Source: Limanda limanda (lineage: Eukaryota > Chordata > Actinopteri > Pleuronectiformes > Pleuronectidae). Taken from it: a stretch of 64,000 nt of DNA. Positions within the stretch are counted from its first letter, which is position 1; each line of letters begins with the position of its first letter. Of this stretch, positions 1-10,790 are shown piece after piece. A model generated the notes under the pieces. The model saw only the letters and a list, made by a program, of their open reading frames with translations. It did not search any database and was not told the origin of the DNA. A program made the translations under genes and the position numbers. Location: the NCBI RefSeq assembly GCF_963576545.1, contig NC_083651.1, forward strand, positions 13,375,886 to 13,439,885, written 5' to 3'.

Positions 1-2
1 CT

Positions 3-143
<141 letters not shown>

Positions 144-2175
144 AGAGCTGCTCAACATATTCTTCAGGCATATCCCAACCACACACTCACCACTCGAAGG
201 GTCTGTTCCACTCAGGTCTTTTGCCCTCAGCTCTGACAAACTTCCATTTCTCACCTTGTTGAGGGGGGGAGGGAAGATGTGAAGACAAGACACAGGCTGG
301 TTTTTATCTTGTTTTAAAGTTAGTGAAGGATACAGTTTATATCTCAGTGGGGGGTTTGGGCTAAAGGAAACTGACATGGAACAAATCTTCTAAATTCCTG
401 ATCCCTTGGTTGTACAGAGGAACACACAGCTTACATTTACCTGCATTTGTTCAGACAAGGGTACCCTGTCTCAACTACCCGATTCAGCCAATGAGAACAA
501 AAACGTGTTTGTATTGAACAGCCACCACCCTGTTAACTATTTACATAGCCAGGGCAGTACCAGAGAGCAGAAATATGTTAACCCCAATTAATTCCATGTC
601 TCTCCTTCGTTAGTCCAGCTGTTTTTTCTTCTTCCCTTGTTTCCTCAAACTGTCCCACACGACCCTGTTCCCCTGCTCTCAGATGACAGCTGTGCTGTTT
701 GATGACATAACACCGGGAGGCGGGGCTCTCAGAGCTCCTTTCCGCACGACTAAAGCCCAAGTGTGTCAGGTTTCTTTTTCAAAAAAACGATTAAAAAAAT
801 GTCTGAAAAAATATACATTATCAAAATGTGTAAAACCTAAAAAAAACATTGAATGTTTGTTTTCAGATTTTTTTTTGTATGTGTATTATATTAAGACAGA
901 GATTAGCTGTAAGTATATGTAGTGCATGGCAATATTGATGACCGATACAGTTAACTGTATATTGAGGTCCTCTTCATAGATATTTCAGCAGGATGTACAT
1001 TTGTAGTGTCTTCTTTGTGATCTTGTGATATGGAGAAGAAAAAGAGTATTCAGAATCTGGTCTGCTTCGTGCTTACACAGACTTGCTTTAACTCAATCGT
1101 TTCTCTTTATGCTCACCTCCATGCTTCACTGTTGTGTTAGCTGCATGGGCAAAACGCTCTATACTATATGTAATATATGAAGTGTAATAGTATCCGAAAG
1201 GAAGACGATCGTGTTACTGTTTGCGTTCTATGCACTCTGTCATTTTGGAAGTCTGATTATTATTACCAAATATTATTGCTGTTAAGTCCCTGATGCCAGT
1301 TCGCACTGTTGCTGCACATTGGGTTTTTATTAGAATGAGGATCATGGTTTAAACTCCAGGAAGAAGGTTTCTCTGATAGTGTGTCATTCCAGATTGTTTT
1401 TTCATTCCAATTTCTCTCTTGATTGTATGTATTTGGAAGATGGAGATCCAGTTCGCGTTAATGCAGTTTCAATATCAAGCTTGGTCTTTTCCCCTTATTC
1501 CCACATTTCTCATATTTAGCCTGTCTTTATGGCTGTGTCAGCAATATTGTACAGTGCTGCATTTTGAAGTCTGCGCAAGTATATGATGATGGGAACGGAT
1601 GGGACTAGATAGTTCTACAAAGATCAGAGCAATTTTCTTGATGGTCCAATCTCCTCTCCAGTTCCTCACCGAATCACACATGCACATTCTATTTTTCTAC
1701 ATTTCCTGTGTATACATGTACAGTGTCATCTGCACATCTGTTGTAAAGTCTCTAAATAATCGTCACAGAGTGGAAGACATACCATTAACAACGGGAGGAT
1801 GACCACATCTCACATCAGCACCTTTCCCGCTCCCCTAAATTAAGTTATTTACGCCTCCACCTGCAGTCATCATGAATGTGGCCTGCATATTGTGCATTTA
1901 ATCCACAGAAATACAACACATATCACCTCTGCACACTATTTCCACATATGTACAGAAACACTAACTGATGGTCTTAATCAGGTGAATGTTTGAAATTTGT
2001 ATTGAAGCTCACTCTTGGTGTCTTTGAAGGATGGTGATGAAAAATAAGATGCTTTTGTTTCTAATTGATTCGGTGACCTTTCTCTGTGTGTAGTTAAATG
2101 AACCGTTTGCTTAGAGTAAGAAGAGGCTTTCTACACTCACTATACCATGAATAAAGTTTTGAATGTACATAAAAC
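144..2175 (+). other. app: app 3' untranslated region
   Basis: About 2 kb of AT-rich DNA after the app stop codon, without a convincing reading frame and with no other AATAAA noticed before 2150. The end is inferred from the poly(A) signal at 2150-2155. Short open frames here show no recognisable protein. Confidence 0.7.
2150..2155 (+). terminator. Poly(A) signal of app
   Basis: Canonical AATAAA on the + strand, followed by a GT-rich stretch. It is the likely 3' end signal of app. The opposing gabpa signal lies only 115 bp further on. Confidence 0.65.
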
Positions 2176-2270
2176 TTCCAGGTGCAATGTCGTGACTCAA
2201 TGATTTTGAACTGATGAAGTTGAGTGCTGAAATGATTGAATCCAAGTCGTTAAGAAAAAATGCTTGCTGC

Positions 2271-2276
2271 TTTATT
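2271..2276 (-). terminator. Poly(A) signal of gabpa
   Basis: TTTATT on the + strand reads AATAAA on the - strand, about 0.5 kb past the gabpa stop codon. This makes a gabpa 3' UTR of about 500 nt, ending close to the app 3' end. Confidence 0.6.
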
Positions 2277-2769
2277 CCCCCTAGTGGACAAAAAAGGGTC
2301 CAACAGTTTAGGGAACAACCACTAAATAAAATACAAAACGGGTCCTCTATAAATGGAAAATATGAAAATACACTTGCCCTTCGGGCTATCAAAAAACATT
2401 AAGTACCAGTATATACAGTTGGAGCAATTCTTAGCTATAGACGAGGAACACATTACACAAAGCTGGTTCTTCAGTCACATGTTCAAACATTCAGTCACAT
2501 GCACAACAGCATCATTCAATAATCACACATATCCTGCACTTCATCCTGACCTGCACACGCATCTCTTGGTTAGAATTAAAGCAAAAAAACATTTTACCTG
2601 CCCCAGTCTAATTGGACTTAAACTGCAGAGACATTATCAAAGTTGTTAATCCACACTGAACAGGGATCAGCTTTGCATTTCTGTGCTCAGTGAACACAGC
2701 TCTGTCAAAAAAAATGGATTTGATTTCCCATCAGCAGAGGAGCTAGAGGGCGCTGTAACGCGGCCTCCC

Positions 2770-5700
2770 TCAACTGTCCTTGTCTAGTGTCGTGGTTGCC
2801 AAGGTCACTGTAGTGATGGGCTGCCCCATGCCGTGCATCTGCATGCGTGCCAGTTTCTTTTGTTCACACTCTGTCACCAGGCTGTTGAGCTCAGAAGCGC
2901 TGTAGCCAATCAGAGTCCTCAGGTCGCACACAAACTTGTAGACGAAGCGCTTGCCCTGCACTTTGCTGATCATGTCCCCGTCATAGTAATACCTGAATAA
3001 AAAAATCACACAATAACGGCATCATCAAGTTAAACAAGCCAGGTCATGTTTTCAAGACTTTTTTCAACAAGCCATTTACACACACATACAGAAAGTTAAA
3101 GGACAGTCCAGCAGACATGAATATCAGTTAACTACCGTTGCCACAATGTCTCACACAATCTCAATGAGAAACCAAAATGCAACTCCACAACACAAACTTT
3201 TAAGTGACAACACAACAACAAAAGCCCCACAACCCAAACAAAGTGATAATGCAATAGAAGTTTGTTAAAACCTGGACAAGCAACATGTCGCTTTGAATTT
3301 GATGCTTGTCTACTTCAGGTTTTACGGTACAGGTGCTTGAAGTGCCCAAAAAAGAAGACTGCATCTATATCGTAACACCTCAAATGGACTTGACTGCGGT
3401 ATTTAAGTGTGCTTGTTTCATTGTCAACATCCGTTGTTGCTCATTTCCATTATGGTTGCCTTTCCATTGTGGGACTTTTGCAGTTGCGCTGTGGGTTTTG
3501 TATTTGAGTTTCCCTTTAATTTGCTTATGTGAGAGGTCTAACATAACTCCTCAGAAACAGCTGTATCGTATCTTCTCCATGTGAGGTGTTTTGGCATCAT
3601 CTTAAATATCTGTCCTAAAGATTTTTACAGAGTTTACAAACTCCAGGTGCAGCTGTGTGTACAAACAGGTAGTTTGAAACTAATTGTAGCAGTCATTGTT
3701 TTTGGAGCTTGACCTGTGTTAGTGACTAAAGGTCCAGATTTCTCAGCCTCTGCTGCTGTGAATTTGAGTCCACTGACTGTATGGAAGACCGAGTACCCCT
3801 ATAAAAGATAAAAAGAAGAGACAAACCTGAGAGCTCGGCTGAGTTTCTCGTAGTTCATCGTTGGCTTGTTCTTGCGTTGGCCCCATTTCTGAGCCACAAG
3901 TTCAGGCTGGTTGAGTTTGAATTCCCCCTCCTCTCCCACCCAGGAGATGCAATCTCTCGCATCTTTGTCTGTCAACAGCTCCAGCAAGAACTGCCACAGC
4001 TGGATCTGACCGTTGTTACCTGGCAGCAGACAAATGCAGAATTCAAGATAAACTGAAATACACATACAATTATAGAGGCATTTGCCATCAATAAACACTG
4101 AACTGGAGAGTGTGGCATTTGGTTGCAGCAAACTAATATTTCGAAAAACTAATTAACTAAGTATTTTGTCATTTGTGTGTACTACCTGTACGGTTGCCAG
4201 GTGAGCTGCGTTCCTCTCCACCTGAGATACGTGGAGTTCTGGGACCACGACCCTGCTTCATTACCTTTATGGCCGTGGGTGTGCTCACCTGAGCCGGGAT
4301 AATCTGCACAGCTGGAGAGACAAAGGCAAAAGTTAGAAATGGAAAGTTAATCCATTTTCATAAGAGCTGCAACTAAATACTATTTTCATTACCAATTCAG
4401 TCTCCCAACATTTTCATTTCATAAATGCTCATCACTATTTTCAGGGAATAATTTCGTCTGGCCTATAATGCAAAAAACATAACTATGCAATTCCTCATCA
4501 TATCTGTTTTAAAATAATGTGGGAAGCTGAGACTAGAGTATTTGGCATAACAGCTTGAAAGATAACTAAATGATTTTATCAAAATAGTTGCTGGTTTATT
4601 TTCTTTCGATTAACTGATCAGGTCTGGTTTTGCATTGGTAATGAAAAAAATGGAAATATGTCCCTCCTTCAAATATTATAGTTTTTGAAACACCTTGCTT
4701 CCCTGTGGGCAAGAAAAAGAGACTTAGTCTGATTTTCATCAGCCAAGATATCTCCAGATCATAGAGGAGACTGTCTAAAAGGACAATATCAAATGTAAAA
4801 CTCATACATTTCAGCAGATTTTTCACAGGTACACTTACGTTGATCAATTGTGACTGTGGCGTCTCCTCCAGACTGATCCTGACTCGCCAACACATCTGAA
4901 ATATAAGCAAGGTACAAATTAAATTTGACTTTTCCTGCACAGATGAGATCATATTTGTACTTTGCATTATCTCTGTTCAATTCTAAACACACTGTCCAAG
5001 AGTAGGACAACCACACTATGTGACTTACATTTGCGTAGGAGCTCCAGGTGACTCCACAGTATCTCTCCATTAGGCACTTTCTGAAGGAACTCCTCTTGGC
5101 TGAAGCCGCAGAGGTCTCTGCCTGGGATGTGAATACTGCCGATTTCCATCTCGTCAATGTTGAATTCCTTCATCACCCAAACAGCCCAGTGGATCACCTG
5201 GTCAGCTGACCAGAGCATGGGGTCTGTGGGGAGACAGAGACACCTCATTTAGAAACATCCACCTCTATTACTCACTACATTAAGAACTGTTTCTCATCAC
5301 AGTAAAGGTTTTAAGAAAGACTTTCCTCACCATATGGTATGCCGAGGCGGACCTGCTCTTTGCGGTAGCCTTCAAGTGCTGCCGCCCAGCGTGTCACCTG
5401 TTCTGAGGTCTCATCAGAGAGGCCGGACCTGTCCACAGCAATCAGCTGACCCTCCTCGACCAGAGAATTCTCCTCCCCTGCCGCATCTGGATCGATCACC
5501 ACTTCTACTGTTTCTACTGGCTTCACAATTTCCAAGATGTTCAGCTTCTCCTCACCTGAGAAAAGACAAACCACAAAGAATTAACATTTGGACACAAGCA
5601 GCAAGACGGTCCTGTATATTTGCTGATATCTGAAATGCTCCATTATAATTGTGTCAGTGTGGTTGAGATGAGTACCTGCTTTGGTTATAATCTGCAGACT

Positions 5701-6244
5701 GAGCTGCACGGTTCCATCCGTCTTTACCCCCTGATCAAAGAGGCTGTGATCCGGGTGAAGCTAAAAAAAGAGTACACAAAAGAAGTCAAGAGAGAGACGA
5801 CTCTGCATACTCTGCAGTGAAAGCGACAACTATCAACCTGCATTATACATTTCAGTCAACAGATACAAATGTATCAGATCATGAAGGGATCTTGATTGTC
5901 TCTGAAATGTACATTATGGACGAAGCAGCACACATCACATTACCTGAATATCCTGCAGGCAGATCTCATATGCATCCAGTGACATTTGGATGCGTGGCTC
6001 CAGGAGCTTTTTCAAATTTCCGATGGGCTCATTGATGTCAATGTCTTGCTGAATCAAATCTGATGCAGTGATCGTTTGCTCCTCGACACTACAGAATAAA
6101 AGCGAACTGTTAATTTGCAGTTACTGTATGTGCAAGAATCTGCAACTCAAAAAATCATTATGCTTACCCCTCCTCCAGACACGCCTGTTTCTCCCGCTCA
6201 TCGATCTCGATCTCTATCATCTCTTCTGTTTCACTTTTCGACAT
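2770..6244 (-). CDS. gabpa: GA-binding protein alpha chain (ETS transcription factor), complete, 9 coding exons
   Basis: DNA-binding subunit of GABP (NRF-2), a nuclear ETS factor that pairs with GABPB and activates housekeeping, mitochondrial and cell-cycle genes. Coding exons on the - strand, 5' to 3': 6244-6168, 6088-5944, 5760-5676, 5555-5331, 5223-5029, 4895-4839, 4311-4186, 4019-3827, 2992-2770. All introns are GT-AG, the phases join, and the product is 441 aa (human 454). It starts [15 protein letters not shown]. The N-terminal OST region contains [15 protein letters not shown]. The pointed (SAM) domain is at about 178-242 ([17 protein letters not shown]). The ETS domain is at about 305-388 ([32 protein letters not shown], with both DNA-contacting arginines). 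The first coding exon has its acceptor at 6268-6269, so a 5' untranslated exon lies upstream. Partner subunits are not in this window. Confidence 0.97.
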
Positions 6245-7299
6245 TCTGAATTATGCAGAGAGCCAAGCTGTTGGAAAGTATTAAAATAGATGGTTAACTG
6301 CCACTTGTCAGGACAAACACAAAGAATTACACAGTTGTGTTTTGATATTTTTGTAAAACACTTAACAAAAAACAGTCACACCATAAACATTGGCTTAAAA
6401 ACAACAGTCTTCAAATGAGGAAAAGAAAATATTCTTCATATGTGACAGAATCAGAAAACGTTAGTAATCACACTGAGTAAATCAATCTAATACTAATTGA
6501 TCAATCAAGTAATTGTATAGCTCTAAATTTGAGTGTTTAGATTGTAGTTTTACAAATCAGAGGTTGATCAATTATGTGTTATTCCTCATCACTGTGTTTA
6601 CAGAATGCATAAGCATTATATATATTGAATTTCAGTTGTATTGCTATTGGGAAATATTAAAATAAAATATATATGCCATACAGATATTAGTGTCATCATT
6701 CTCTTAGAGAATAACATTATAATATATATATTTCTGTACTCTACCTCACCCTAAAACAGAGCATAACTGAATTGCACATCTGTTGAACCTCCCTCCAGTA
6801 GCCAGTTACAACACCATACATAAATATGTTTTTATATTTAGAGTAACTAAAATAAAAACAACACTCATGGTACTATTTAGTACTTTACTGTGTATTCTAG
6901 TATTTTATTGTGTATCATTTGGTTAGGGAGTATTTACAATGTCTAGTACATTTTATGTTTATAACATTATATTTTTAACTATTTTAATTCGTCGTATCCT
7001 ATTATTCCTACTTCGCTCTATGCACAATGCCCTTGACATGCTGCTGTCACACTGATTTCCCAATTTTGGATCATAACGTACATCTATCTGTCTATTTGGA
7101 AGTCTAAGCAGCAAAAAAAACTGATAAACACCAACAAAGTTTCTTTAATCCAGTTAAACGGATAATTTAATATATAATAATAAACACAGATTGGGGCTTG
7201 TGCATTGAAGTTTGTGACAGCTAGTGAAGTGTTTATGTTGTGAAAACTCAACACAGCGGTGTAATCACTGCAGTGTTGGTACTAGTAGTGATAGTAGTA

Positions 7300-8450
7300 A
7301 TAATAAGGCCTATGAGCCTCGACTCCTCATTGGCTGTGAGGCACAGTTCACTGGCTGCTGCGGCTGCTAACGCTAGCCAACTCGAGGGCGAGGCTCTAGC
7401 GTCTAAAGGCCAGACGCTAGGCCATTAGTGAGCAACAACAATCCCCACACATGAATGTACATCACACGCACATGTTGAGGAAACACATCCAGCTGATATC
7501 GACACACCGGGCGACACGTGTCACCGCGGTGTAGCCGATCCGCGATGAACCAAGTTAGCTTATATTTAGCGAGCAAATGCTCCACCGGGGCGAGGCAGCC
7601 GTGTTACACAAGCCCCGCTCCCGACGTGCTAAACACCGGTAAAAATTTCCCATAACCGCGCCGCGAAATCATATCCAAACAAATGTCCGATGTGACTCAA
7701 TTTAACTCTGTGCGAAGAAAAGTTTTGAAACGGAAATAGAATAAACGGAAACAAAACAGCATAGGGCAAATGGAAAGGAGCCGGAAATCCTGGCTAAGGT
7801 TTACAGCGCCGCAAGACTTCCGAGAGCAGCCGCGTCCGAGGCAAACAGGCAACTTACGCGGGGGAAACTAGCACCGCAGCCCGAGTGAGATGTTTCTAAC
7901 TCACCGGACCGACCTCCAGCCGAACACCAGGGACTGAACAGAAGTATGTACTCGAATCCAAAGCGGAGTTTATCGTCTGCGGATGTGAACTGCGCTGTTT
8001 GTGGCTGGACGGTGTGCGCCCCGGGAGCTTCCTGTTAGCATGTTTGGCTAGCGCCGAAGTACCGTAACTAACTTTTTTAAGGAACTTCCCCTTCTCAGAT
8101 AACGGGAAGTGTATCATAGGTGTTGCGAGAGGCGCCCGCGTTAGCCTAGCTTTGTTCCTGGTTCGTATAAAGGCGGCCTCAGCCCACTAAGCTAAATAGG
8201 AACCAACAACATCTAGCTAGCTAGGTAGCATGCGAGCTACAAAACAGCGGGAAGAGTCCGAGCACGACAAACACGACCACGTACATGAGCACGATTCAGT
8301 AGTTTCTCTCCAAACAAACACGCATGTCTGTGGAAGTGTTCATACCTGTTAAAAACCAGGCCCTCCGAGATGTAGAGAGTTCAACTGTGGTGGATAAGCA
8401 GCCAAATTTCACAGTCGAGTCGTATCATGCAAGTTATTTGGTGAAGTACA
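7300..8450 (-). promoter_or_regulatory. CpG-rich promoter region of gabpa
   Basis: CpG dinucleotides become frequent here, in contrast to the AT-rich intron at 6300-7200. ETS-type cores are visible: CGGAAA at 7731, CCGGAAAT at 7781-7788, GAACTTCCCC near 8083, and CGGGAAGTG at 8103-8111. These are GABPA's own recognition core, which suggests autoregulation. A TATA-like TATAAAGG at 8166-8173 points the other way (+). The extent is inferred from composition. Confidence 0.5.
7905..8100 (-). other. gabpa: Probable gabpa 5' untranslated exon
   Basis: On the - strand a good donor (GTGAGT at 7904-7899) ends a GC-rich stretch upstream of the first coding exon, so an untranslated first exon here is likely. 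A second plausible donor (GTATGA, at 8345-8340) could end an alternative first exon at about 8346-8470. The start is not known and the 8100 limit is a guess. Confidence 0.4.
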
Positions 8451-8499
8451 GACACAGTGAGGAGGGCGGAGACTAACTGGCATCACTCAAGTTAAAACT

Positions 8500-10700
8500 A
8501 AAACAAAAAACACTCAATCTTTCTGGGGAACTGTATCTTTATTTCAACTCGCACTTTGAATGTTTTTTACACATTTCCCCCCTTTCTTTGTACAAACATG
8601 CGTCCAGTAGATCAACTTTTTGTGTTTTTAATAAAGTAGCTCAACATGGTTTCACTTCTGTGTCCCCCATTTTAAACTGATTACCCACAATTCAGTTATC
8701 ATTAAGCTAAACACAAACATGCCATTCTATTCCACCAGGTTACCGGCATGCTGTGTTAACTGCACTTCGTTAAGTGATTTTTTTTATCTTTAGAATACTA
8801 TATGTTAAATCCATAATAAACCTCCATGTCAAATACAAGCAGTTTGAAATATTCACAACAGTATGAGGGAGATTTCTCATCCTACAACTTATTAAAACTG
8901 GATTTTCACACAGGCCTTTACAAAATTATGTGGTAAAATGGCAAGGGTCCCCGCCTCCCTAACTCTCACACAGGCCAGTGGAGCTGGGGCTGCTGAGGGC
9001 CCTTGGCAATGCCTGATATCTGGTTTTCAACCCAACCCTGGTTCCTTTTCTTCCCAAAACTTTTTTTTTATTGATGTTAACAGACATTTTAAACAGAAGT
9101 CTCTCAAATTGTTTCTTTTTTCCCCAAACCAACATAAAAAATAGTGACATTTAGACATGATAATAACAGCAGCTACAAGCGTGTATGTGTGTGTATATAT
9201 ATATATATATATAGAGCCATATACACATGTGTATGATTGTAGTACAATACATGCAAAGGAAAGGGAGATAGCCCCCTTCCCTCCAAAAGCTAGTATACAA
9301 ACGGAAAAGAAAAACACCCATGGTTTCTAATACTTTTGTTAAATTTGTTTGATGGTAACACCATCAAGGACATTAAAGCACAATTCTGGTTGGTCACTTT
9401 ACATCTCGTAGACTAAACCAACAAGTTCCTTGTCTACCTAAAAATGCAGTTTCCTGTTGTTTTTTTTATGCACTGAATCATCTGCTGTTACATTTGTTAT
9501 TCTACTAGCCAATGTTATCAAATGAAAATTCCAGTAGCTATTCATGTAATGCTGTTGTTTTGTTATTATATTTGTCTTTTGATATATGATTTTGAAAGAA
9601 TCAAGTTTATGAAATAAACATCTTTTCTAAAAAATAAAAAAAGTGGTCTACTATGTGGCAAATTTATGATTAGAACAAAATATTTGTTTTTTTATTTTCA
9701 TGGTCAAAATATTGCACCTGGGGGTCCCAAGGATTTGTATTTGACCATAAAAGGGGCCCAGAAAAAGCTATACTCTATAACACATGATTGAATATGAATC
9801 GTAGCAGCTTATAATTTACCATGAACAAGTTTAAATATCCATGTTAAAATCGACAATATTTTAACTATTATGTATTAATAACTGCATTTACTGAATGCTT
9901 AAACCAGGTGTTCTTTTTCTGGGTATTTCAGGACGCCAAACGGACAGATTATTCTAAACGGCATTTCAAAATGTACAGCATGGGTTCGGCTTTTGTTTTG
10001 AAAGTCTCACTAGAAGCGGAAGTAAACGTTATTTCAGAATACTTCCGGTTCACCTTCAGAATATTTTTTTTTACGGCTTTAAGAGTAATGTTAAAGTAAA
10101 GATCAGTACGTTTTACAAAAGTACTTTATTTTCAGCTAATACAAGATCGAGAATGGTCCAAATAGCACGTTCTCTCTTAAACCATAATGATTTAATTATA
10201 ACTTTAAGTCATCTGGCAAACAAGTTTCAAACAATAACACTTTTCTTAGAAAATGTAAGTTAAAATGAAGACAACACAGGCTAATGGATGGATTATTGGG
10301 TATATTGTGTAATAACCAGTGGAGAAAAGTTGCATTAATACATTAATTTTTACTTCAGATATAATTTAAACATTTGGGGAGAAATACCTCACTTTTCTGA
10401 TGCACAATATCTTTTGGATCACTTTACTTAAAACAAGGATGAAGTGACCTGCAGACATAACGCTCAACAATTAATATTTATGTAATATTGCAAGGCAGCA
10501 CATGCATACTATAGACCAGTACAACTGTTACCAGCACGTACTACACATTGTACCTGTACATGTTAAGTAACTCAAATAATGTTTGAACCTTAGGTTCATA
10601 TTATTCAATGCACATGTCGTTATTTGATCACACAGCAAATTGTTAAGTGATAATATTATTGTTGCAGGTTTTGTGCAAGAATGCAAAGTTTATTTGAACA
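8500..10700. other. Intergenic DNA, no coding gene seen
   Basis: AT-rich stretch between gabpa and u2af1. It holds poly(A) signals on both strands (AATAAA - at 8538-8543, AATAAA + at 8630-8635), a GT/AT microsatellite at about 9181-9212, and a pair of opposed ETS motifs (GCGGAAGT 10016-10023, ACTTCCGG 10041-10048). No exon of ATP5PF, the usual divergent neighbour of GABPA in mammals, was recognised by eye. Confidence 0.5.
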
Positions 10701-10738
10701 TGCAAGTAAAGATCGTGCGTTTATTCTGAAGGTGCTGA

Positions 10739-10790
10739 ACCGGAAGTCGGGTCGCTACTGCCGCTGAGTGAACGCAGGCGGCCAAGATGG
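10739..10790 (+). promoter_or_regulatory. u2af1 core promoter motifs (ETS and YY1-like)
   Basis: ACCGGAAGT at 10739-10747 is a textbook ETS/GABP site about 40 bp before the start codon. CCAAGATGGC over the ATG matches the YY1-type AAGATGGC element and also gives a good initiation context (A at -3, G at +4). No TATA box is seen. This is the typical make-up of a TATA-less housekeeping promoter. Confidence 0.55.

Noticed and set aside
8959..9317. Small open frames between gabpa and u2af1 considered as a lost gene.
   Set aside because: Low-complexity residues from AT/GT repeats and no family signature.
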